DNA from: Bemisia tabaci
Taxonomy: Eukaryota > Arthropoda > Insecta > Hemiptera > Aleyrodidae
Direction: 5' to 3'
Length of the DNA: 64,000 nucleotides
NCBI RefSeq assembly: GCF_918797505.1
Contig: NC_092795.1
Span: 5,551,434 to 5,615,433, forward strand
Shown piece after piece: positions 11,832 to 22,394 of the stretch. The notes beneath the pieces were generated by a model. The model did no database searches. It saw only the letters and a list, made by a program, of their open reading frames with translations, and had not been told where the DNA came from. The translations under genes were made by a program, and so were the position numbers. Numbering within the stretch: position 1 is the first letter of the stretch; every line of letters starts with the position of its first letter.

Positions 11832-12160
11832 CAGTGGCGATTTTGCAAGTCGGCAACACTGCTTTTCCCAGTGTCATGGCGTGCTTTTCCATATATCGAT
11901 TGATCTGCCATTTAAACCTATGGAAAAAGATCGATATACAGGGTGTTCGCAACGAACACCTTAATAATCGATTCCTCAGCATACCTTCAAACGGGGAAAT
12001 ATCGATAATCAAGTATTCACGCCACGCCACTGTATTCCTCCATTTAAATCCATTGAACATATCGATTTTAGATGAGACGAACCGCTTCACCAAGAATCGT
12101 TTTTTTTACATACATTTGAATGGAGGAAACAGTGTTGCCAACTTTCAAGAATCGCTACTG
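11832..12160. mobile_element. MITE interrupted by a hAT-like MITE
   Basis: Outer element: left end CAGTGGCGATTTTGCAAG followed by TCGGCAACACTG; right end GGAGGAAACAGTGTTGCC then CAAGAATCGCTACTG. It is the same family as 31970-32127. Its left arm is cut at 11868 by the inner element (11869-12032) and resumes with TATTCCTCCATTTAAATCC. Confidence 0.75.
11869..12032 (+). mobile_element. hAT-like MITE nested in another MITE
   Basis: 164 bp, CAGTGTCATGGCGTGC at the left and CACGCCACGCCACTG at the right, with the central GGTGTTCGCAACGAACACC palindrome. It sits inside the outer element 11832-12160. A clean 8-bp duplication is not visible here. Confidence 0.78.
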
Positions 12161-12787
12161 CTTTTTAGCTCGTCAAGAGATCCTTGACGGAATCACTCAC
12201 CATTTTGAATTATCTTTTCCGAACCCCTTAGAGGGGTATCATGACAACGCTGCGTGCAACTTTCAACCTTCTCTCAAGTTCTCCAGCCTTCGCCTCGCTT
12301 GAGGAGCTTTCTTCCTTGGTGGTGGGAGGGTAGAGAGGCCACCCAATTTCCCAACCTAATAGGTTAAAATATCTCTAGGGATTTTTCCTGTCTAGTACTA
12401 AGTCACGTTTCACAGGATGTGAAGGCAGTGCCGGGTCTTAACAATCGTGAGGGAAGATCTAAGTCGAAAAAGTTCCAGATTTTTAGCAAACGTTCAAAAT
12501 CAAACATGAATTGTCACCAGTGGAAAGCTGATGGACCGGAACGATATGCCTTGTGTAGACAGATATTATCTCGGTTTTGAACTCCTATACAAACCAGAAA
12601 GTAGATGCTTTGAATCATTATGGCTTCGATGATAATAGATTTTCAGACATCATTTTTATGAACTCTTTGATTCCTTGAGTGAATAAGAGTTGTGTTGAAA
12701 GAAACTGTACAAAAATGAATATAAAAGGGGAAAAAACCAAAAGATAAAAGAAATAATTAAAGCGCTTTGGGGATAATTAAATTTGAC

Positions 12788-13252
12788 ACGGAACCACCTT
12801 AATATTTACGAAACACATTTTATATTTTCCTTTAATATATTTTTTTTCATCAATTTAAATGAGGAAAATCCACGCAGAATGTGCAAAAATTTCAAAATCA
12901 TGAGCTGAAAAACGCCGACTCCGCGATTTTAAATATTAGAGCCGAACACAGAGCGGAGCGGCGTGCTACCGGCACGAAACGAGCACTAACACCTTCAAAC
13001 CTAAGGGAACACTTCACGCATTGCGCAATGCTTGAAGTATCCCCTTAGGTTTGTAGGCGTCAATGCGCGTTGGGAGTTGGCCAGCCGCCCGCCACGCCGC
13101 AGCGTGCCACGGCGCTTCAAGCAACTATTTCACAACAGGGGTGTTGCACAGTATCAAATGAAATTGAAGGCGCTCCAAAATTTTAAGAATGATAGGCATC
13201 CTTCAAAAGTACGGAGCTTTCCTCGCAAAATAAATCAAGGTACTACGGCACG
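12788..13252. repeat. Interspersed repeat family R1, copy 2
   Basis: Matches copy 1 and copy 3, starting ACGGAACCACCTTAATATTT. Central palindrome at about 12990-13059 (AAACCTAAGGG / CCCTTAGGTTT around CATTGCGCAATG). It ends after AAATCAAGGTACTACGGCA, lacking the last ~60 bp seen in the other copies. Confidence 0.75.
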
Positions 13253-13360
13253 AACTCCCCCGCTGAAAGAAACGCGTGGACATAAACTAATAGAAGAACC
13301 AGGTGTGCGGACAAAAAATCGGTGTCGAAATGTCATTGAACCATTGCATTTTTCGTCACA

Positions 13361-13462
13361 GTTCGATAGGGAGCAAATACATTGACAGGGCTGCCACTTT
13401 ATTTGGGGACTCCAAAACTGAAAACACGGCAACCCTGCTAATGTATTTGCTCCCTATCTTTG
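13361..13462. repeat. 102-bp hairpin, GATAGGGAGCAAATACATT arms
   Basis: GATAGGGAGCAAATACATTG / TAATGTATTTGCTCCCTATC and CAGGGCTGCC / GGCAACCCTG, loop of about 40 bases. Likely a small MITE. Confidence 0.75.
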
Positions 13463-14147
13463 CATGGAGAGTTTGTCTTGATGTAGAGGTGGAATCTCAG
13501 GGTAGGGTGGGATATCCCCTCCATTTTGGCCTCAACTTGAGAGCTTTTTTTGAGCTTGGGAGTTGATTTCAGAGAAAACCAGTGGCACCATCGTGTTCCG
13601 CGCGAACTTTTACATAATAATCAACAGTCAAATCGCAAATTCCTCAGGCACGCAACATCTCCATTTGGAGTGGCCACATGCCAACCAAGAAGGGATCCCG
13701 TAATCATAGTGAATTTTGGAAATCGTTGATGTGTCAACGGTGTCGTGCACGAAATTCCGATGACGAGACATGTGTTTCTGCGCTTAATTTCCCATCCGGC
13801 GTCTAGTGATCCATTATACATCGCATGCTAAACAGGATATCAAAGGACGGGAAGGAATCGCTGTTTGGCAATGCCGGTAGTCGCTGTGACGCCGAGTAGT
13901 TAGTATTCAAGGAGGCTCCAGCAAAGTGGAATTCTTTTGAGCGTGGGCGGCTAACCTCACAGGGACGCCGCTCCCGAACGGTCCTTCCGGACCCTCCGAC
14001 GTCCCTCCGGCGCGGGCGGCGACTCGTCGCGGAGATTCGGCATCCCTTCGCGGAACAGTGGTTGATCCGGCAGAAAGCTCTTAGAGGCTGGAACGACGTA
14101 CTCCCGCGCTAACATCCTCAAACTTCATTTCCTTCCGATTCAAATCC

Positions 14148-14775
14148 GCCGCACAGTGCAACGAACCAACGGAAAAGGTCGGACATGAAATTTTTGACTG
14201 ACATTTCAAAAATTGGACGTATTTCTATCAAACAGAACTGTGAGCAGGTGAGAAATATGGGGTGTACTCTAGAAAGCTGCATAAGAAGCAATGTAAAAGT
14301 GGACGTGATTCCTTTTGAAGAATTGGAAAATCGGGATTTGACATTCTATCAAACAGACCTATGTGCCAACTGGATGCGGAACTCATGAGCCGCGGGCATG
14401 GCAAGAGAGCGTTGTGGACAGGGCTCATGAGTTAAAGCGCCCCGACGACGATCTCCCCGTTCCAAGCGGAATCCTCATTGCCGCTGACGTCACTGGCGCT
14501 TTATTATTTCCATTCACTCTTACGGCCAGAGAACTAACGAGCACACCCCATATTTCTCACCTCCACATAGGTCTGTTTGGTAGAAATACGTCCAATTCAT
14601 GTTTATTTTGTCACAAATTTAATTTCAAGGGATGTTCCCGAAAATAAATTTTGCGAAAAAACCAATGGAACCACTCTGAAACTTTTTTGCTGCATATTTT
14701 TGAAAATATAAGCTTTTAAAGTTTCCAGACTTTGAGCGACTTCTCGTATTGACTCGGTCCACTGTGCGGCGTTTG
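14148..14775. mobile_element. MITE carrying a nested palindromic MITE
   Basis: Outer ends: GCACAGTGCAACGAACCA with GGTCGGACATGAAATTTTTG at the left; TTTCCAGACTTTGAGCG and TATTGACTCGGTCCACTGTGC at the right. A second element (14216-14597) is inserted near the left side; the outer sequence resumes with CATGTTTATTTTGTCAC. Confidence 0.68.
14216..14597. mobile_element. GGACGTATTTCTATCAAAC palindromic element, enlarged
   Basis: Ends GGACGTATTTCTATCAAACAG / CTGTTTGGTAGAAATACGTCC, with a long inner inverted repeat (GTGAGAAATATGGGGTGT / ACACCCCATATTTCTCAC). It is about three times longer than other copies (62686-62807, 9058-9181). The middle (about 14420-14520) has GC-rich, non-family sequence that may be captured host DNA or another insertion. 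Confidence 0.62.
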
Positions 14776-15178
14776 ATTCGAGGCTCCCCGAAGTGGTGTC
14801 GCCCTTGCCGGCATCGAGTGGGAGCAGGGATTCGTTAGGAAGTTGTTGATGCAAGTTTGGATGTCGAACGAGAAGCTTTTTTTAACTTCCAGACTGGCTC
14901 CCTGATACGGGTCGGATGCGGGTGCAACTGATCCTGCCTCTCAAAGTGCGGTTTCTGATCGATTGAGAGAACTGTTTTCGTAAACAGGTCCTTTTCATCG
15001 GGAGACAGGGTTATACAGGGTGATCCAGGGGTAAACGGCCAGACTGCAGGAGCGTGTTCTACTGGTAAAAACAAGGGTTTTTGAAGATAAAGTTTTCTCC
15101 AAAGTGCCCCCAGTCGGAGCTACGACTTCCCCCCCCCCCCAAAAAAAAAAAATTGGAAAGTATATCGTATATCGTTAT

Positions 15179-15373
15179 CCACAAGACTGTGAGAATACTT
15201 CACACACTGCGCCAAACATACGGTCAGCTCGGTCGGTGTGAAATGCGTTAGCGCCTACAAGACTGTGTGGAAACTTCGGGCGAAATACAGTACAGTCAGC
15301 TCGGTTCACTTGAAACTACAAGAGTGTAGGAATACCCTACGTACTGAGTCAAACACATTGCAGTCGACGTGAA
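15179..15373 (+). repeat. Three-unit tandem repeat, ~65 bp period
   Basis: CAAGACTGTG(A/T)G...ACTTC...GTCAGCTCGGT... recurs at about 15181, 15258 and 15317. A fourth trace, TACAAGACTGTATGCG, lies at 15648 beyond the MITE 15386-15631, so the MITE probably inserted into a longer array. Confidence 0.6.
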
Positions 15374-15385
15374 AGGCAGATCGAT

Positions 15386-15631
15386 GGCTAGCGAACAATA
15401 CCGCCTACCTGCAAACGGACGATCTTGCAGAACGAAGAGAAAACTTTGCCAGTTTGTAATTTTACGCTTACAATTAGATTGCTATTTTTTATTCAATACA
15501 GCATCATGGAAGCGCTCCCCTACAGACTTGGAAAAAAATCACTGGCTTGTGTATTTTATACTGTAGAGTGCGGCAAAGTCACTTATCCGTTTTGGCCAAA
15601 ATTGCCACATTGGCGGTATTGTTCGTTAGCC
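15386..15631. mobile_element. 246-bp MITE, GGCTAGCGAACAATACCGCC ends
   Basis: GGCTAGCGAACAATACCGCC / GGCGGTATTGTTCGTTAGCC inverted ends (one mismatch). The interior shares CGAAGAGAAAACTTTGCCAG, TTAGATTGC, GTGTATTTTATACTGTAGAG and GCGGCAAAGTCACT-type blocks with 16150-16400. Confidence 0.8.
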
Positions 15632-16149
15632 ATCAATATTTGCACCTACAAGACTGTATGCGTTGCTTTCACAGTGCGCCTAAACTAAGGTGCGCGCTTT
15701 ATCATTGAATATTCGTGATTTATTGGTGTCTGACCTATCGCCCGTGGTGCGCACAATTTCTGACACTTCATACCCTAGCGCCAGCACAGCTTTAATCTTG
15801 TTTTAGGTAGTAGGATTAAAATGAGATTTTTTTAGTGTTTTATTTATTTATTTATTTTTTTTTTGCAAACTTCACATATTCATCCGGCATTTTTCTCAGC
15901 ATGGTAGTGTAGATATTCCAAAATAACTGAAGATGAGATTATGTCATCGTTTCCGAGTCGAATGAACGTTTTACGTAACCCCATTCCGAGACTGCAACAT
16001 TGACTCAAATACTTCATTTAATTTTTACAGGAATTCGACCAAGCAAATTCCGTCCAACATTTTGCTGATTCTCGTCTGCAATCAGGAGGAAGATCAGTGG
16101 AATTTTTCATTAGAAATCTATCATTTCCCGAGTCAAAATACAATAGCGA

Positions 16150-16400
16150 GGCTAAAGAGCAGTACCGCCTATTTACAAAACCGTCAAGTTTACAAAATGA
16201 AGAGAAAAGTTCGCCATTTTTGTAATTTTAAGATTAGATTTGCAATTAATTTTTTTATACATGCATTATAGCGTCATCATCTCCTTCCCAGGTAGAATTG
16301 GAAACACCAATAATATCAGTTTCCGTATTTTATACGGTAGAAAGCGGCAAAGTTACTAATTCGCCAAAATTTTCAAATTCGGCGGTAGTAAACCTTAGCT
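16150..16400. mobile_element. 251-bp MITE, GGCTAAAGAGCAGTACCGCC ends
   Basis: Second, more diverged copy in the same orientation 500 bp downstream: GGCTAAAGAGCAGTACCGCC / GGCGGTAGTAAACCTTAGCT. The internal order is identical to 15386-15631. Confidence 0.75.
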
Positions 16401-16620
16401 CTCGGTATGAGGAAGGAAATTTCGGGACGTTGTAGTCACGTTTTTTCGACTTGAAAGTGACGTAATATCATATGCTGAGATTATGTTTGGCGTCGCGGGA
16501 AGATGGTTGGCGACCGCAACAGTGGTGTTTCCCTAATCAGCTGCGCCTCTTTGTCTGCGGGGAGAAGTTGCGACGAGTTAATGAGAACGGCGGTATTGTA
16601 GTCATTCCTCTGAGTTAAGC

Positions 16621-16945
16621 TCGTCCTTCCATTTTGGGATGAGCCCTGCCTTCCCTATACCTCCATGCTTTCTGGGGCTCAAGGAGAAATGGCGATGCGC
16701 CCTTACGTCAGAGACGCAACGTTGTGTGACGCCCTCGAGCTCGTGTTGTGTGTTTTTTGACATTTGCAAGGGTGCGAATCGAGGCTCGGCGGAGTTGGCA
16801 AACACGTGGGGTATCGCGCAGCGCAATGGTGCTCGGCCGACAAAAGAGCGTGAGTACATTTCGCGATGAGCCCGGAAAAGCATTTAATTGTACGGCGAAC
16901 AGGGCTCATTGCTGAAAGTAGTTCGACTCTAACGTCAGTAGGTTC
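16621..16945. mobile_element. Rearranged copies of the GACGTAAG MITE family
   Basis: TGATGAGCCC-type centre sequences occur twice (about 16637-16690 and 16865-16910): one with GCGCCCTTACGTCAGAGACGC (about 16700-16725), the other with CTCTAACGTCAGTAGG. About 130 bp of GC-rich unique sequence lies between. Probably two partial elements or one enlarged by an insertion. Confidence 0.45.
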
Positions 16946-17059
16946 CACACTTCGCCGATAACTACGACCCTTATCCATTTAATTATTCGCCTGGTTCAAG
17001 CTCACATCCGAGCATTGCTGTCAGGTCGTGATGAAAAATCAGCAATTTTCACCAAGTAA

Positions 17060-17215
17060 ATCAACGAGCTGATTATTGAAATCGATAGACAAAGAAGATA
17101 TAGGGGGCATAGAGTGATCTCGTAAGTTGAAAAGGATAGTTGCTATAGACTAAGGGGAAAAATGATGGACTAACTACAGGGTCTCTATTGAGTTACAATC
17201 AGTTAGTCTATCACT
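17060..17215 (+). repeat. Partial relative of the GATAGACAAAG MITE
   Basis: GATTATTGAAATCGATAGAC AAAGAAGATA at the left and ATGGACTAACTACAGG further in match the left half of 58698-58972; the remainder differs. Confidence 0.5.
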
Positions 17216-17422
17216 AATATACAGCTACGGGTTCTTTAAAAACTTGTCCGAGAGGGTTCAGGGGGCGTCCCTAAATTACGTAACGCGTTTTTTTCGGCAT
17301 TTTGACCCCCCTCCCCCAGTAACGCTTTTGTGACGTGGGTCCCTATCCTGTAACACATACATACAAAATGGCTGACCGACTGGCTCATCGACTCCCCTCC
17401 CCTTCCCTTAGATTGTTACGCA

Positions 17423-17697
17423 CACTAAAAAAAAACTCCGGCCGTGGGAGCCGCAATTACGGGCTATATAGACATACCGTCCGTTCCGGGCTCAGAGGCC
17501 GAAAATTCCGGCTGCTGGAGGCACAGCTTCGGCCTCTGAGCCCGAAGCTTCGATTGCTCCGGGTTCAGAGGCCGAAGCTACGGCTCTAGTAGCCAGAATT
17601 TTCAGCCTTTGAGCTCGGAACAGACGGTATGTCTGTATATCCCGTAATTGCGGCTCCCACGGCCGGAGTTTTTTTTTTTTTTCAGTGTAATTTAGGA
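17423..17697. mobile_element. 275-bp GC-rich foldback MITE
   Basis: CACTAAAAAAAAACTCCGGC / CCGGAGTTTTTTTTTTTTTTCAGTG, then GTGGGAGCCGCAATTACGGG / CCCGTAATTGCGGCTCCCAC and GACATACCGTC / GACGGTATGTC. The centre repeats TTCGGCCTCTGAGCCCGAAGC-type blocks in both orientations. Nearly the whole element forms one hairpin; the frames in it are artefacts. Confidence 0.83.
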
Positions 17698-18207
17698 ACG
17701 GCTCCACATCAAAAGGTTAGGTCTATCAAAAGCACTTGCAGAATCTCTAACATTTTGAGAATCGGTTGAACTTGTTGAATTACTTAAAAAAATTTAAATG
17801 TACTCAAATATACGGCAGTGGAATTTCGTAAAAAGGGCAAAAAAGCCCTCTAATTTATACCAAAACTTGCTTGAACTTCTTCCGACGCTCCTTTTGACAG
17901 ATTTAGGGGGCAGTTGCCTTCTCACCCCCTGGGCTAGTCAAGATTCATCCTGTGTGGTGATTCGATCATGAACATTCAATGGCACATATTTCGGTTATCC
18001 TGATCGTGGCGCGACGCGTCGTGATCAAAATCGAGGATTATTAAAATGATGGAAAAATATAGGATATAAATCAACGTGTTGTCAAGTCGAAAAGTTGCGG
18101 AGCAAAGCGCAGGGACGACGAACATGTGAACGCACTGAGGGCCCCACGTCGAACAGTGGGACGATAGTTATTAGAAGTGAGTGGACATGAAATTTTTGAG
18201 TTGATTT

Positions 18208-19134
18208 CCCTGGTAAAAATTGGCGATAGGAGCTGCGTTTCAAAATACCATAGGAGTTCTTATAGCCGACTGAAGAAGGCGATAGAAAATCACATGAGCT
18301 CATCAATCATCGATCATCATGGCTGTAGAAAGTGGAAAAAATCATACGGCCGGGCTACACGAAGCGATAAAAAATTATACAGCCAGGCTATAGTTCCTAT
18401 CACCGGGCTTTACACTTTATCGCCTGGCTGTTGCTTTTTCGCCATCGGCTATAAAAGGCTATGAGAAATTGTGTAGAAATTCGTGTGCTTTGTAAATCCT
18501 AAAGTTTGTACGGAATCACCTTAATATTTACAAAACGCCCATTATATTTTCCTTCACTACATATTTTTTTTCATCAATTACAATGAGAATAATCCATACA
18601 GAGTGTGCAAACATTTCAAAGTCATGAGTTGAAAAACGCTGACTCCACGAGATTCAATATTAGAGCCTAACACAAAGCGGAGCGGCGGCGCACTGGCGCC
18701 TACAAACCTAACGGGGATACTTCACGCATTGCGCAATGCGTGAAGTGCCCGCCCGCCGCGCCGCAGCGTACCACGGCGCTTGAAACAAGTATTTCACACC
18801 AGAGGTATTGCACAATATCATACGAAATTGAAGGCGCTCCAACATATTAGGAATGGCAGGCGTCCTTCAAAAGTACGGAGCTTTCCTCGCAAAATAAATC
18901 AAGATACCACGGCCCAAAAAGAGAGCGTCAGTCCAAAAACTCACCAAGTCCTAGCATCCGTAATTAATAACGTTTAGCATACACTTTATCGCCTTGCTGT
19001 TGCTTAGTCGCCATCAGCTATAAAAGGCTATAAGAAATTGTGTTGCCGGCTGTAGAAGCTATTGGGAATCTTACAGCCGGCTTCAGGTCTGTAGTATTTT
19101 GAAACACAGATTCTACTGCCAATTTTTACCAGGG
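18208..19134. mobile_element. CCCTGGTAAAAATTGG MITE, split by R1
   Basis: Left end CCCTGGTAAAAATTGGCGATAG, right end GCCAATTTTTACCAGGG. The interior is a run of short inverted blocks (ACAGCC, CGGCTATA, TTATCGCC). It is interrupted by R1 at 18475-18979. The intact copy is 24534-24871. It is itself inserted in another element (18100-19318). Confidence 0.78.
18475..18979. repeat. R1 copy 3, inserted in a MITE with 64-bp duplication
   Basis: R1 sequence (GGAATCACCTTAATATTT ... TAATAACGTTTAGCA) splits a MITE (18208-19134). The 64 bp just before it (18411-18474) and just after it (18980-19043) are the same stretch of the host MITE with about five mismatches. That is either an unusually long target duplication or recombination between two MITE copies. 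The central palindrome is truncated compared with the other copies. Confidence 0.72.
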
Positions 19135-19804
19135 TTGACAATTTTAATATTTCTTTCTTCGTCATTTTAACTTGAAGGGGGGTTTCTGAAAGGCAATCTT
19201 ACAAAAAATCACCAATAAAATTACTTTTAAACTTCTTATTTATTTCATATTTGAAAAAATATTAGCTTTCAAATTTCGTCCAAATTCTCGTATTGACCCG
19301 GTCCATTGTGCGCCGCGACGAAATAACTCGCACGGAGGCAACGCTGATCCAAAAATACCCGAGTTTTCAAGGAGCAAGTGAGTTACCGATGCAAGGAGGA
19401 GTTCGGAAAGAGATACAATATAACCGAGCGCGGAGCAAGCGCGGGAATTTCACCGACAAATTAATCAAGTCCCCCAAAGCCCCGCGCAACCGGTGATATA
19501 ATCAGCTACGGGATTCAGCGGAAAACTAGTTCCTCGGCGGCGGTGGAGACACAACTTCCCGCAAAGAATCTTCCGGGAACTTTTGAATTCTCGGTCTGTT
19601 TTAGATATAGCTGCACGGGCTCTGCAAGCTTTGTTGTCAAAGATTTTGTCCTGTTTGATGACGATGTCGAAAGTAATTTCCACAGCCCGGCCCATTTGCC
19701 GCGAGATTATTATTCGTGTGCGCTATATAAACCACCCTTTGGATGTATCAAAAGAAAAAAGGAACCATCTCCATCGTGCCGTGGTCTCTGTATTGTATGT
19801 GTTA

Positions 19805-19933
19805 TTATGGGTGTCCGGAGCTATAAATTCTGGCTCATCTGAAAAAACACTTATATGCATAGGGAAACTAACCGTACATACGTTGTTTTTAAACTGGGGC
19901 GGAATTTATAGTTCCAAATTGCAAAATGTAGTC
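19805..19933. mobile_element. GGAGCTATAAATTCTGG MITE
   Basis: GGAGCTATAAATTCTGGCTC at the left, GGCGGAATTTATAGTTCC AAATTGCAAAATGTAG at the right. Close relative of 1977-2119; abuts the next MITE (19950-20216). Confidence 0.72.
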
Positions 19934-19949
19934 CATAACGTCTGTTATA

Positions 19950-20216
19950 CTGCCGTGCTGAAGAAAAACGTCGTATGAAAATTCGAGAGTTGCCAAACTC
20001 CCTCTAATAAAATGGTTCTTTTTGGGAGGATTTTTTTTTGAAGATTTTTGAATTTTACCTCTTGAAATGTTCAAATAATTTAGATATGATTACAAATAAA
20101 ATTCCCTGAAAAGTTGGAGGAAAAATATTCACAGGTTCCCCGGCATATTCGGATCTTATCAAAGGAAAGTTGGCAACGTCTAAACGCTCATATGACATTA
20201 TTACCAGGCGCGGCAG
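19950..20216. mobile_element. GTGCTAAGG-family MITE, 267 bp
   Basis: Ends CTGCCGTGCTGAAGAAAAAC and CGCGGCAG, with GAAAATTCGAGAGTTGCCAA / TTGGCAACGTCTAAACGC subterminal arms. Confidence 0.75.
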
Positions 20217-20852
20217 CATTAGGACTTCTAAAAACGCACACATTCATACACAAGGAAATGTAATAACTTTTCACATCATTTCCAACCTCCAAAAGAAGTT
20301 TCGTGCCAACAGATATCCCTATCTAAAGGCTGGATAAGATTTATGATTTTATGAGATGACGGATCGTACAATGCAGTGTAAACGAGATAAAACAAATAAA
20401 CAAGAAAGACAAAATGTTTTTCAAGGGTGCGTAAAGTATATATTATGATATAAAAACATCATTTTATAAAATTCTTAATGTGGAGTCGCGTTTGGTGCTT
20501 ATTATTTAAATTAATTTTACTTCACCTTTTTTTTTGACAATCAAAGGCGAAAGCTGAGCATATATTTCAATTACAATTTTTCCAAAATCTCCGCTACTGT
20601 ATGATTTTTTTAAAAGAAATTTGATGAACGTTAACCCTCAAAATGTTCATAGGATTAATATTTAATTCTGGACGATGAGTTATCAGTAAAAATGCAAGAA
20701 ATTGTGCGTTTTATCCGAATACCTGCGATGAAAGGGGGCCCCAAAAATTGCGCAGGTACATTTTTATAGAAGAGTGAATTGTTGAGTCAATTTTGCAACC
20801 TCGGTATAGAATTATGTTTCTTTGTTCGAGGAACGACGATTTATCTATTTTT

Positions 20853-21015
20853 CAGTGGCGAGGCGTGAATGATCGATTATCGATATTTCCCTTTTGAAGC
20901 TGTGGTAAAGAATCGATTATTAAGGTGTTCGTTGCGAACACCCTGTTTATCAATCCGTTTCCATAGATTTTAATGGCAGATCAATCGATATATCGCAAAG
21001 CACGCCACGCCACTG
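20853..21015 (-). mobile_element. hAT-like MITE, 163 bp, perfect 8-bp target duplication
   Basis: Starts CAGTGGCGAGGCGTG and ends CACGCCACGCCACTG (imperfect terminal inverted repeats). It is flanked on both sides by CTATTTTT (20845-20852 and 21016-21023). An 8-bp duplication is the mark of hAT transposase. The interior carries inverted ATCGAT-rich blocks and the central palindrome GGTGTTCGTTGCGAACACC. No coding capacity, so mobilised in trans if at all. Confidence 0.88.
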
Positions 21016-21158
21016 CTATTTTTGAAGAAAGCCCCGAAAGTTTCCGCCGAGCCTCCCCGTTACGGATGACAGATTGTGAAAAGGACATGCTCCACGTGGA
21101 CTTTTCTCCGAGTTATGCGATCATCCCTCGCGTTCCCCTTCAACCCCACGGAAAATAA

Positions 21159-21411
21159 TACCGTCCTAAAGAAAAACGACGCGTATGAAAATTCGAGAGT
21201 TGCCACATTTTCCTTCGATAAAGCGTTTATTTTTGAGGAAAGTTATGAATATTTTCCCTTTAAATTTTCAGGAACTTTAGGTGGAATGGTGTACAAAATC
21301 ATATGAAAAATCGAAGGGAAAATATTCATAAGTGTACCAGGAAATTCGTGTTTTATCCAAAAAAATTTGGCAACGTCTGGCGGTTCATACGGCGTTCTTC
21401 CTTAGCACGGA
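21159..21411. mobile_element. GTGCTAAGG-family MITE, ~253 bp
   Basis: ACCGTCCTAAAGAAAAACGAC and TCGAGAGTTGCCACATTTTCC at the left; TTTGGCAACGTCTGGCGG and CATACGGCGTTCTTCC TTAGCACGG at the right. It lies only about 140 bp from the hAT-like MITE 20853-21015. Confidence 0.74.
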
Positions 21412-22009
21412 AAATGAGAGAGGGGAACACGCGCGAAATATACCTGGTTCTTGAACCGCGAGAGGCTCGACGCCAACTTCTGGTTTATCTTCCGATTCAC
21501 TGTTGTTTCACCATTCGGCGATGCAGACTTCCTCCGATACAGCATCACTCACATTCCGACGCTCACATTCCGCAGGAGAAGCCCAACGTGTTCTTGTTCC
21601 TACCCCTCGGAACCTACCTACCCGAGCATCCCTCAAAAGGAAATTCGTCCGGTTTTAGATGAACCCCAGGATACTGGTGCTATCATGTAGCCCTGGGCTC
21701 ATTTTGATAAAGGACATGCTCCCTTTCAATAAGCACCTCGTTCATATCTGATTTGACTTCACGTACCGTGAATTTTCTCTGCCCCCTACCCCTCCGGTCA
21801 AAAAAGGGCAAAAATGGAGGGAATTCAAATAAACCTTTATACATTTTTCTTTTATACGCCACTTGCCTGGCACCCGATCGAAAGGACCAGTATGAAATCC
21901 TGAATTTCAAAACCAAATTTCAAGCAGTCCAGTCCGTAGGTAAAAACGTTTCCTCGTGCCTCATACCATTTTTGTTGCTCAGGTGCAACAAACGCATAGG
22001 ACTATTCTA

Positions 22010-22394
22010 CCATACAAACGAATAAAGCCGTATGTGCTTTCAGGCGTTGCCAAATTTACTTTAATCCAATGATAATTTCCAGAGAAAGCTAATATTTCTT
22101 TCTAATTTTCTCCAATTTGCTCAAAATTGGATTACATTTTGCAATAAGGAGCCACTATTTCTGGCCCATTTTAGAAACAACATAAATGCCATTGGTTTTC
22201 CTATGCAGACAAGTGCTTTTATGGGAGAGCCAGAGATAGTGGTTCCCTGTGGTAAAATGTAATCCAATTTACCCGAAAGTATATAAGTATTTCAAGGAAA
22301 AATATGTACAACTTTTCTCGAAAATTAATATTTTGTCGAGGGAGAATTGGCAAAATTTAAATGTTCATACGGCATTTTTCTTTAGCGTAACAGT
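22010..22394. mobile_element. GTGCTAAGG-family MITE with nested TGCATTTTGC MITE
   Basis: Left end ATACAAACGAATAAAGCCG with CAGGCGTTGCCAAATTTAC; right end GAATTGGCAAAATTTAAATG and CATACGGCATTTTTCTTTAG. The interior is interrupted at 22124-22270. Confidence 0.68.
22124..22270. mobile_element. AAATTGGATTACATTTT MITE, nested
   Basis: 147 bp with AAATTGGATTACATTTTGC / GGTAAAATGTAATCCAATTT ends. The internal landmarks GCCATTGGTTTTCC, GCAGAC and GAGCCAGAGATAG are shared with 1977-2119, 4545-4705, 19805-19933 and 46340-46475. Confidence 0.76.

Larger units (their letters stand above)
18100..19318. mobile_element. Outer MITE (GGACATGAAATTTTTGA family), nested
   Basis: Left piece up to 18207 has TGGACATGAAATTTTTGAGTTGATT; right piece 19135-19318 resumes TTGACAATTTTAATATTT and ends in TCTCGTATTGACCCGG TCCATTGTGC. 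It matches 22730-22965. Between the two pieces sits the CCCTGG element, which in turn contains R1: three levels of insertion. The left border is approximate. Confidence 0.6.

Noticed and set aside
11644..12093. 149-codon minus-strand frame and overlapping 125-codon plus frame
   Set aside because: Both run across nested MITEs (11832-12160); palindromic repeats create mirrored frames.
13032..13385. 117-codon plus frame
   Set aside because: Lies in R1 copy 2 and a hairpin; the same repeat gives broken frames in the other copies.
19543..19978. Overlapping frames of 99 and 131 codons
   Set aside because: Run through two MITEs (19805-19933, 19950 onward); no recognisable protein.
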